The notes under the pieces are model-generated. The model had not been told where the DNA came from and ran no database searches. It worked only from the letters and a program-made list of their open reading frames with translations. Both the position numbers and the translations under genes were made by a program. This document shows, piece after piece, positions 31,668 to 38,789 of a DNA stretch of 56,838 bases (position 1 is its first letter; the number at the start of each line of letters is the position of its first letter). The DNA comes from Myxococcales bacterium (lineage in GTDB: Bacteria; Myxococcota_A; Polyangia; Polyangiales; Polyangiaceae), in the NCBI GenBank assembly GCA_020430845.1, contig JAGQJA010000066.1, forward strand, positions 1-56,838. The letters run 5' to 3'.

Positions 31668-33168
31668 CTCCGCTGCTCGAAGAGCTGCTGTAGCCGCTGC
31701 TGCTGTAGCCGCTGCTCCGTCGTGAGCCGCTCGAGCACGCGCCGCACGCCGCGATCATGAGCACGAAGACGACCAACACGATGACGAGCGCGATGATGAC
31801 CCCGCTGCCGCCTCCCGAGCTCGCCGGCGGCGTGTAGCCCGCGTTGAAGGCGGCCGGCGGCGGCGCGCCGTACGGCGACGTCTTCACCTGGAAGCCGAAG
31901 GCCTGCACGATGACGGGCACGGGCACGATGACGCCGTGCGACCAGTTGACCTCGCTGGCGGTGCGCTCGACGCTCACGATCTCGCGACCGTGCTCGTAGT
32001 CCTCCATCTGCACGGTCTCGCCGTTCTGGACCTTCCAGTAGAACTCGCCGAGCACGTAGTCGACGCGGCACTGCTGCGCGTTGCGGCGTCGGAAGTGGAG
32101 GTTGCGGAAGACGACGAACACCGGCGCGCGCGAGGCGTCGACGTCGCCCGCGCCGAGCGGGGTGATGTAGTAGAACTGCCCCTCGTCGTAGACGAGCCAG
32201 CGGTAGCCGTGCTGCGGGTTGTAGAGCAGGTACTCCTGCCAGCCGAACCAGTCGTCGGTGCCCTGCGCGCCCGTCGAGCGCTCGACGTAGCCGAGGACGG
32301 TCCACTCTTGGTTGTAGATGCCGCGCCCGTCGGCGAGCGGCATCACGCCCTTGCGCCCGAGCTCGATGCCGGGCACCTGCCGCGCCTGCGCCTGGCGCGC
32401 GACGACCTGCTGCAGCTTGACGTCGCTGATGGCGTTGCAGTGCCGACACGCCGCGCGCTCGGTGCCTGCGGAGAGCACGGGCAGCGGCGCGCCGCAGCTC
32501 GGGCACTTGATGGCGTCGGTCTTGACCGCCGCGGCCGGCCGATCGCCGCCCCGCTCGGTGATCTGGAACTCGGCGAACGACGTCTGCGAGCCGACGTAGA
32601 TCTGCGGCGCGCCCGTCCCGTCGCCGTAGTCGATCGTGGCGAAGCCGCCTCCGGGCCCGGAGAGGTCGACGAAGAGGCGCTTGGTCCCGGGCTTGGCGGC
32701 GAACGGTAGCTCGCCTTCGCCCGCCAGGAACGTGGCCTCGTTCTTCTCGGCCACGACGAACGTGCCGTGCGTCCCGAGCTGCACCTGCATGCCCGGCTGC
32801 AGGTGGTGCGGCGGTGGCGCGGGCGCCTGCGCGGCCCAGACGACCTGCCAGAAGCCCTGCGCCTCGCTCACCCACGCCGGCTGGCCGGCGAAGACGACGT
32901 AGTACTCCTCCCACTGCCCGCCCGCGGGGTGTTGGAGCACGAGGCGCCCCTCGACCGAGAAGCTCCGCCCCTTGAACGTGCCCCGATCGCCCGGCGCGAG
33001 CGCCGTGTCGCCGAAGACGACGTCGGCGATCTTGCCGAGGTTCTGGAAGTCACGGTCGGTCCGGACGACGACGTGCTTGCAGTACTTGCAGACGAGGGAG
33101 ATCGAGGAGCCGGCACGGAACTCGATCTGCCCCCCGCAGTTCGGGCAGCTGCCGCTGGTCACCGCCAT
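31618..33168 (-). CDS. Zinc-ribbon DUF4178 protein with C-terminal membrane helix
   Basis: 516 residues. N-terminal zinc ribbon (C8, C11, C27, C30), DUF4178 domain 1 (about 55-200), a second CPSC...CRHC ribbon (about 214-238), DUF4178 domain 2 (about 265-420), one membrane helix (about 455-475, VIIALVIVLVVFVLMIAAC) and a Ser/Gly-rich tail. DUF4178 proteins are of unknown function but recur beside DUF350 and SpeE-like genes. TATCGT 9 bases before ATG suggests a leaderless start. It runs divergently from a second DUF4178 gene. Confidence 0.88.
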   Translation of the reverse strand: MAVTSGSCPNCGGQIEFRAGSSISLVCKYCKHVVVRTDRDFQNLGKIADVVFGDTALAPGDRGTFKGRSFSVEGRLVLQHPAGGQWEEYYVVFAGQPAWVSEAQGFWQVVWAAQAPAPPPHHLQPGMQVQLGTHGTFVVAEKNEATFLAGEGELPFAAKPGTKRLFVDLSGPGGGFATIDYGDGTGAPQIYVGSQTSFAEFQITERGGDRPAAAVKTDAIKCPSCGAPLPVLSAGTERAACRHCNAISDVKLQQVVARQAQARQVPGIELGRKGVMPLADGRGIYNQEWTVLGYVERSTGAQGTDDWFGWQEYLLYNPQHGYRWLVYDEGQFYYITPLGAGDVDASRAPVFVVFRNLHFRRRNAQQCRVDYVLGEFYWKVQNGETVQMEDYEHGREIVSVERTASEVNWSHGVIVPVPVIVQAFGFQVKTSPYGAPPPAAFNAGYTPPASSGGGSGVIIALVIVLVVFVLMIAACGACSSGSRRSSGYSSSGYSSSSSSGGVRGVGGSSSGGFGGK

Positions 33169-33177
33169 CGCGGTTCG

Positions 33178-33217
33178 ACGATAGACGTTTGTCGGCGCCG
33201 ACGCGAGGGGTTAGCCT
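33178..33217. promoter_or_regulatory. Divergent promoters with a shared palindrome
   Basis: Plus strand: TTGTCG (33189-33194), 17 bases, TAGCCT (33212-33217), then 9 bases to ATG 33227. Minus strand: TATCGT (33178-33183) 9 bases before ATG 33168. The perfect 12-bp palindrome GTCGGCGCCGAC (33191-33202) lies between them and covers the plus -35, a natural operator position. Confidence 0.5.
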
Positions 33218-33226
33218 GCGTTCGCG

Positions 33227-34261
33227 ATGGCGGGTAGCGCGGCGGACAGGACGGCCCTCGAGCTGGGGGCCCGCGGAGCATTTCGCGGGGCGCCCTTTGT
33301 GCTCAGCTCACGCACGGAGGTGTCGAACGCAGGCGGCGCCACGTGGAACGAGTGGCGCCTCACGTTCGACGACGGACGCGTGGGCTGGCTCGCCGAGGCG
33401 CTCGGTGTGCTCACGCTCTACTTCGAGGGAGCGCTGGCACCGCCCTTCGACGCGCTCGAGGTGGGCGGCGGCCTGACGCTCGACTGGACGGTGGTCGAGC
33501 GCGGCACGGCGATCCGCCTCAAGACGTGGGGCGGCGAGAGCCCCGGCAAGCGCACGTACGCATACGCCGACCTCTCCGGCCGGGACGGGCGACGCGCCAC
33601 CGTCGACTACGGCGAGCGCGAACCCATTGTTTTTGTTGGGCAAACAGTCACCTTGACGAAGCTCGGGCTGACGCCTCGCCCCGGCGGGGCGCCGCTCGTC
33701 GCGGTCTCGGGCGGGCGAACATCGCGCGACGGGGCGCCAGCGCTCGAGGTGGGCGCCGAGGGCACGCTCGCGGGCGCGAAGGTGCGGGTACGGGGCGTGA
33801 TGCAGCGCACGATGCGCACCGGCGGCGAGACGGCCACGTGGGACGAGTACCTGCTCGACGCGGGCGAGCTCGGCCTGCGCTGGCTCACGTGCGCCGACGG
33901 CCACTGGAACTTCGTCGCGCCCGTCGAGCCCGGGCTCGTGCGCGAGAGCGCCGACGGCGAGCGCGCAACGTATGACGGCGAGACCTACCGCGCCTTCGGC
34001 AACGGGACCGCGAAGGTCAGCTACCTGGCCGGGGAGCTGCCCTGGCCCGCCCGCGTGGGCGACGCCTCGGAGGTGTGCGACTTCGTCTGCGCGCCGCGGG
34101 TGCTCTCATGCGAATGGACGGACGACGAGATCTCGTGGTCCCTTGGAATCTACACGGAGCCCGACGCGATCCTTCGCGCGTTCGGGCGCCGTGCTCTGCC
34201 CAAGCCGCGAGGTCGGGCCCCGAATCAACCGCGCAAAGCCGCGAAAAGCTCACGGAGGTGA
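33227..34261 (+). CDS. DUF4178 protein, soluble
   Basis: 344 residues, two DUF4178-like halves: residues about 20-150 (GARGAFRGAPFVLSSRTEV, TWNEWRLTFDDGRVGWLAE) and 175-325 (LAGAKVRVRGVMQRTMRTGGE, TWDEYLLDAGELGLRWLT), each with the W-x-E-Y/W and G-W/RWL marks. No zinc ribbon and no membrane helix, unlike its divergent partner. First gene of a five-gene plus-strand operon; its TGA lies inside the ribosome site GGAGGTGA of the DUF350 gene. Confidence 0.85.
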   Translation: MAGSAADRTALELGARGAFRGAPFVLSSRTEVSNAGGATWNEWRLTFDDGRVGWLAEALGVLTLYFEGALAPPFDALEVGGGLTLDWTVVERGTAIRLKTWGGESPGKRTYAYADLSGRDGRRATVDYGEREPIVFVGQTVTLTKLGLTPRPGGAPLVAVSGGRTSRDGAPALEVGAEGTLAGAKVRVRGVMQRTMRTGGETATWDEYLLDAGELGLRWLTCADGHWNFVAPVEPGLVRESADGERATYDGETYRAFGNGTAKVSYLAGELPWPARVGDASEVCDFVCAPRVLSCEWTDDEISWSLGIYTEPDAILRAFGRRALPKPRGRAPNQPRKAAKSSRR

Positions 34262-34267
34262 CGCCTC

Positions 34268-34486
34268 ATGCAGTTCGAGAACATCGCAAAGACCCTCGTT
34301 TCCGCGCTGGCCTTCAGCCTCGTCGGCATCGTCCTCTTCGCCATCGCCTTCGTCATCATCGTCAAGGTCTCGCCCTTCTCGATGCGCAAGGAGATCGAGG
34401 AGGATCAGAACACCGCCCTCGCGATCATCATCGGCTCGGTCATCATCGGCATCTCGTTGATCGTCGCGGCGGCCGTCCACGGCTGA
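34268..34486 (+). CDS. Half-size DUF350 membrane protein
   Basis: 72 residues, two membrane helices (about 9-33 and 48-70) joined by MRKEIEEDQNTALAI, the conserved DUF350 signature. Typical DUF350 proteins have two such units, this one only one, so it may dimerise. Strong ribosome site GGAGGTGA, 6 bases before ATG, overlaps the previous stop. DUF350 family members (YjfL-like) occur in polyamine/membrane-stress loci. Confidence 0.88.
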   Translation: MQFENIAKTLVSALAFSLVGIVLFAIAFVIIVKVSPFSMRKEIEEDQNTALAIIIGSVIIGISLIVAAAVHG

Positions 34487-34508
34487 CGGCGCCGCGCGGA
34501 GGTCGCCC

Positions 34509-35213
34509 GTGAGGAGGCGCCTGCTCCTGCTCAACGTGTTCGTCGTCGCGTTCTGCGCGCTCGTGTACGAGCTCGTGTGCGGGACGGTGGCGAGCTACCT
34601 GCTGGGCGGGGCGGTCTCGCAGTTCGCCCTCGTGCTCGGCACCTACCTCTTCGCCATGGGCGCGGGCGCCTGGCTCTCGCGCCGCGCCGAGGCGCACGCG
34701 GCGAGTCGGTTCGTCCAGGCCGAGCTCGCCCTCGCGCTGCTCGGGGGCCTGAGCGCGCCCACCCTGATGCTCGCCTTCGGCGCGAACGTGCCGCTCCGGC
34801 CGATGCTCTACGCGCTGGTCTTCGCCATCGGCGCGCTGGTCGGCGTGGAGCTGCCGCTGCTCATCGCGCTGCTCTCCCCTCGGCGCGACGGAGGCGACGA
34901 GGCTCCCCCTGCCCCGCCCCCCGCTGACGCGCCCGGCGGGCGCACCGACGCGTTCTCTCGCGCGCTCGCGCTCGACTACGCGGGCGCCCTGGGGGCGTCG
35001 CTGCTGTTCCCGCTCGTGCTCGTCCCGCGCCTCGGCCTCGTGCGTACGAGCGTCGCGTTCGGCCTCGTGAACGTCGCGGTCGCCCTCGGCGCGACGGCCC
35101 TGCTCCGACCGGCGAGGAGCGGCGCGCACTACGCCGCCGGCGCGGCCGTCACCGCGGCGCTCGTGGTCGCGTTCGCGCGCGCCGAGACGTGGGTGCTCGG
35201 GGCGGTGGACTGA
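34509..35213 (+). CDS. SpeE-type membrane domain without the enzyme domain
   Basis: 234 residues, about six or seven membrane helices. It matches the N-terminal membrane half of the protein at 30030-31667 ([25 protein letters not shown] compared with [43 protein letters not shown] compared with ALDYVGALVGSVAFALLVL), but ends before any aminopropyltransferase motif. GTG start after GGAGGT. It may form a mixed complex with the full-length protein or work as a transporter or sensor. Confidence 0.85.
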   Translation: [234 protein letters not shown]

Positions 35214-36838
35214 TGTCGCTCACGCGCCGCGATGTGCTCGCCGCGATGCTCGGCGCGCCGCTCGCCGCCGAGGCGTGCAAGAAGAAGAAGCGGGTGCCCG
35301 ACGGCGAGCTCGCCTTCCGCCCCGAGGTGCTCGGCCACCGCGTACGAGACGGCGCCGCGGTGCAGATCCCGGGCGACAAGTGGGAACGCGCCCGCGTCGT
35401 GATCGTCGGGGCCGGCGTCGCGGGGCTGTCCGCCGCGTGGACGCTCCTCGACGAGGGCGTCGAGGACTTCGTGATCGTCGAGCTCGAGTCCGAGGCGGGT
35501 GGCACGGCGCGCTCCGGAAAGAACGCGACGAGCGGCTACCCATGGGGCGCGCACTACATCACGGCGCCGATGCAGCACAACGCCGACCTCATCGGCCTCC
35601 TCACGCGGCTGGGGCTCGTGACGGGCACCACGAAGGACGGCGAGCCCACGTTCCGCGAAGAGCACCTCTGCCGCGAGCCGCAGGAGCGCGTCTTTGCGGA
35701 CGGCGCGTGGCACGACGGCCTCTACCTGCACGCGGGCGAGAGCGATCACGACCGCGCGCAGCTCGTCGCGTTCCGCAAGCTCATCGAGGATCTCGCGGGC
35801 GCGCGCGACGAGCGCGGGCGTCGCGCCTTCAGCGTCCCGGTGGCGAGCGGCTTCACCTCCGACGCCGCGCGCGCCCTCGACGGCATGACGGCGGCGGCGT
35901 GGCTCGACGCCCAGGGCATCACGTCGCCGCGCGTCCGGTGGCTCGTCGACTACGCGTGCCGCGACGACTTCGGCGCCAAGGCGGAGCACACGAGCGCGTG
36001 GGCGGCGGTGCACTACTTCGCGTCGCGCACGCGGGCGCCCGGCGTCGACCCGCAGCCTGTGCTCACGTGGCCCGAGGGCAACGGCTACCTGGTCCGGCGC
36101 CTGCTCGAGCGCGTGCGTCCCAAGCTGCGCCCGTCGCTCGCCGCCGCCGACATCGTGCCGTGGGAACGCGAAGGCGCACGCGGCGTCGACGTGGCCTGCC
36201 TGGGTCCGCCGCCCGAGGCGCGAGGGCTCCGCGCCGAGCGCGTCATCTTCGCCGCGCCGCAGATGGTCGCGCGCGTCGCGATCCGCCCGTACCGCGAGGC
36301 GCCGCCTCCGCACATCGCGCGCATCCGCTACGGCGCGTGGATGGTCGCCAACCTCACGCTCCGCCAGCGACCGAAGCTCGAGCAATTTCATGGATATGCG
36401 AGCCACATGCTCGCGTGGGACAACGTGCTCTACGACAGCCCCTCGCTCGGCTACGTCGTCGCGACACACCAGTCGGGGCGCGACCACGGGCCGACGGTGC
36501 TCACGTACTACTATCCACTCTGTGACGAGGACGCCGGCGCGGCGCGGCGAAAGCTCTACGGCGCGGGCCGCGAGGAGTGGGTCGACGTCGCGCTCACCGA
36601 CCTCTCGCAGGCCCACCCCGACATCCGCGATCTCGTCGAGCGCGCCGACGTGGTGCGCTGGGGACACGCGATGGTGCGGCCCGATCCGGGGCTCTTCTTC
36701 GGCGGCGCGCTCGCCAAGGCCGCGGAGCCGTTCCGCGGCATCCACTTCGCCGCGAGCGATCTGAGCGGCCTCGGGCTCTTCGAGGAGGCCTTCTTCCACG
36801 GACGGCGCGCCGCGCTCGAGGCGCTCGGGCGCACGTGA
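35213..36838 (+). CDS. Tat-exported FAD-dependent amine oxidase-like protein
   Basis: 541 residues. N-terminus SLTRRDVLAAMLGAPLAAEAC has the twin Arg and hydrophobic core of a Tat signal. FAD site: VVIVGAGVAGLSAAW (about 63-77) and EAGGTARSG. The C-terminal motif GIHFAASDLSGLGLFEEAF closes the FAD site, as in flavin monoamine/polyamine oxidases and carotenoid-desaturase relatives. In the context of spermidine-synthase-like genes, a polyamine substrate is a reasonable guess. ATG overlaps the previous stop (TGATG); the stop overlaps the next GTG. Confidence 0.85.
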   Translation: MSLTRRDVLAAMLGAPLAAEACKKKKRVPDGELAFRPEVLGHRVRDGAAVQIPGDKWERARVVIVGAGVAGLSAAWTLLDEGVEDFVIVELESEAGGTARSGKNATSGYPWGAHYITAPMQHNADLIGLLTRLGLVTGTTKDGEPTFREEHLCREPQERVFADGAWHDGLYLHAGESDHDRAQLVAFRKLIEDLAGARDERGRRAFSVPVASGFTSDAARALDGMTAAAWLDAQGITSPRVRWLVDYACRDDFGAKAEHTSAWAAVHYFASRTRAPGVDPQPVLTWPEGNGYLVRRLLERVRPKLRPSLAAADIVPWEREGARGVDVACLGPPPEARGLRAERVIFAAPQMVARVAIRPYREAPPPHIARIRYGAWMVANLTLRQRPKLEQFHGYASHMLAWDNVLYDSPSLGYVVATHQSGRDHGPTVLTYYYPLCDEDAGAARRKLYGAGREEWVDVALTDLSQAHPDIRDLVERADVVRWGHAMVRPDPGLFFGGALAKAAEPFRGIHFAASDLSGLGLFEEAFFHGRRAALEALGRT

Positions 36839-37959
36839 AGGCGAGCTGGCTCTTCTCGCGCGAGCTCGACCTCGCGGCGTTCGGCGGCAGCGCGCTCCTG
36901 TCGTTCGTCGCGCTCGCCGCGGGCGGCGCGCTCGGCTTGCTCTCGGGCGACACGACCCCGGGCTGGGCGTGGGTCCCGGCGGTCATCCTGTGCGACGTCG
37001 CGCACGTCTGGTCGACGGCGTTCCGCACCTACCTCGACCCCGAAGAGCGCGCCGCGCGCGCTCGGCTCCTGCTCGCGGTGCCGGCGCTCGGGCTCGCGGC
37101 GAGCGTGGCGTTGCACCTCGTGGGGGAGCTCACCTTCTGGCGCACGCTCGCGTACGTCGCGATCTTTCACTTCGTGCGGCAACAGTACGGCTGGATCGCC
37201 CTCTACCGCGCGCGCAACGGCGAAAGAGACGCCGTGGGCCGGCTGGTCGACGGCGCCGCCATCTACGCCTCGACGCTCTACCCGCTCTTCTACTGGCACA
37301 CCCACGCGCGCCGGTTCGCGTGGTTCTTCCCCGGCGACGTGGTGCACGTGTCGTCGACGCTCGCGCCGGTCGCCAAGGCCGCGTGGGCGCTCGCGCTCGG
37401 CGTTTACGCGCTCCGGTCGATCGCGAGCTGGACGGTCGTCCGCCGCGCCCACCGCGACGGGCGGGCCGAGGCTCTCCCCGCCTTCTTGCGAGGCGCGCGG
37501 CCCAACCCGGGCAAGGACCTCGTGGTCGTCACGACGGCGGCGTGCTGGTACGTGGGCATCGTCACGTTCGACTCGGACTACGCCTTCACGGTCACGAACG
37601 TGTTCATCCACGGCGTGCCGTATTTCGTGCTCGTCCGCGCCTACGCGAGGCAGCGCGTGGAGCGCGCTCCGCAGGTGGTGGCGGGCACGGCGCTCGATCG
37701 CCTCACGCGCCACGCCGCCGTCTTCGTGGGGCTCCTGTGGGCCGTGGCGTTCGCCGAGGAGCTCGTGTGGGACCGCGCCGTGTGGCACGACCACGCGTGG
37801 CTCTTCGGTGAGAGCTGGGACCTCGACGCGCTCAAGCCCTTCGTGGTCCCGCTGCTCGCCTTGCCGCAGCTCACGCACTACCTGCTCGACGGCGTGCTGT
37901 GGCGTCGCCGCGCGAACCCGTCGGTCGCGAGGCTCGTCGCCGTCAGCGCACCTCGCTGA
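36835..37959 (+). CDS. His-rich polytopic membrane protein
   Basis: 374 residues, about nine membrane helices. GTG 36835 overlaps the oxidase stop (GTGA). Conserved-looking polar residues lie in or near helices: DVAHVWSTAFRTYLD (about 48-62), HLVGELTF, AIFHFVRQQYGW (about 110-121), FYWHTHARRF, VFIHGVPYF and LTHYLLDGVLW. At least eight histidines near membrane faces could bind metal or heme, as in membrane desaturases, but no standard motif set is met. Unknown function; likely partner of the oxidase. Confidence 0.8.
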   Translation: MKASWLFSRELDLAAFGGSALLSFVALAAGGALGLLSGDTTPGWAWVPAVILCDVAHVWSTAFRTYLDPEERAARARLLLAVPALGLAASVALHLVGELTFWRTLAYVAIFHFVRQQYGWIALYRARNGERDAVGRLVDGAAIYASTLYPLFYWHTHARRFAWFFPGDVVHVSSTLAPVAKAAWALALGVYALRSIASWTVVRRAHRDGRAEALPAFLRGARPNPGKDLVVVTTAACWYVGIVTFDSDYAFTVTNVFIHGVPYFVLVRAYARQRVERAPQVVAGTALDRLTRHAAVFVGLLWAVAFAEELVWDRAVWHDHAWLFGESWDLDALKPFVVPLLALPQLTHYLLDGVLWRRRANPSVARLVAVSAPR

Positions 37960-38623
37960 CGTCGAGACCGCGGCGGCGCAGACGGTCGGTGATCCGCTCG
38001 CGGAACTGGTCGACCTCGCCCGCGGGCCCGTCGACCTCCACCTGCAGCTTGCCCTCCTCGGCGTGGACGAGCACGACCGCCCCGTCGAGGCCGCCGCCGA
38101 GCTCCATCCGCACCGACGCCTTGCGCTTGTCGCCGCCCCAGGCGATGCGCCGCACGACGCTCGGCATCAGGTGCTCGAGCGACGGCGGGACGGCCGGGGG
38201 AGCGCCGGCGACGCCCGCGGGATCGGGCGGGTGCGCCGCGGCGGGCGCGGGCGACGGGTGACCGAGCTGGGCCAGCTGGCGGGTCGAAGGATCGAGCGGA
38301 TCGAACGCCGGGGCGCGCTCGTCGGCCGGATCTCGCTCGGCGTCGGGGTCGAGGGCGGAGCGGCGCGCCCGAGGCTCCGCGGCGCTCGCGTCCGGTGCGG
38401 GCTCGGCCCCGGCACCGGCGGCGCTCTTGGGGGTCCCCGCTCCGGCCGTCGGGCGGCTCGGACGCGCGAAGGGGCACGTCGGACGTCGCCCCCCGAGCGT
38501 CTGCCGAACCAGGGCTGAAAACGCAGTCTTTTCATGCACTTGATGGCGCCCACGGGGAACCTCTCGGGGGGCGGTGCGAGGCGGCGGGGCGGCGGTGTCG
38601 GGGGTCTTCGCGCGGACGGTCAT
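37943..38623 (-). CDS. FliK/SctP C-terminus-like protein
   Basis: 226 residues (an ATG at 38662 would add 13). The first 150 residues are Pro/Ala-rich and disordered. The last 75 (RIAWGGDKRKASVRMELGGGL, VLVHAEEGKLQVEVDGPAGE, LRRRGLDVSEV) follow the pattern of the C-terminal switch domain of flagellar FliK and type III needle-length proteins. No flagellar or secretion genes are in the window, so it would be an orphan or a satellite of a distant cluster. It overlaps the convergent gene end by 17 bases. Confidence 0.65.
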   Translation of the reverse strand: MTVRAKTPDTAAPPPRTAPREVPRGRHQVHEKTAFSALVRQTLGGRRPTCPFARPSRPTAGAGTPKSAAGAGAEPAPDASAAEPRARRSALDPDAERDPADERAPAFDPLDPSTRQLAQLGHPSPAPAAAHPPDPAGVAGAPPAVPPSLEHLMPSVVRRIAWGGDKRKASVRMELGGGLDGAVVLVHAEEGKLQVEVDGPAGEVDQFRERITDRLRRRGLDVSEVR

Positions 38624-38670
38624 GGGGGCCCATCGGCCGACGCCTGCGAGAGTTGTCCACATGGGGCCCG

Positions 38671-38699
38671 TTGAACCCGAGCCCGACAGAAGCTACCGT
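38671..38699 (+). promoter_or_regulatory. Promoter TTGAAC-N17-TACCGT
   Basis: TTGAAC (38671-38676), exactly 17 bases, TACCGT (38694-38699), then 6 bases to GTG 38706. Best-formed leaderless promoter in the window; it drives the short upstream ORF and the CorC-like gene. Confidence 0.65.
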
Positions 38700-38705
38700 G
38701 GGCAC

Positions 38706-38789
38706 GTGAGCCCCCGATTGGGAGAGTACCCTCCAGGTAAGCCCGCCGCGGTCCGGGGGGACCGGGGCAAAGGAGCAGCCGAGCGTTGA
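38706..38789 (+). CDS. Upstream ORF (27-residue leader peptide) of the CorC-like gene
   Basis: VSPRLGEYPPGKPAAVRG... 27 codons. It starts 6 bases after a good promoter, so ribosomes would load directly on the 5' end. Contains Tyr-Pro-Pro-Gly, a classical EF-P-dependent stall motif. Its TGA overlaps the TTG start of the CorC-like gene (TTGA). Could be a regulatory leader coupling transporter translation to ribosome speed; could also be just a coupling ORF. Confidence 0.5.
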   Translation: MSPRLGEYPPGKPAAVRGDRGKGAAER

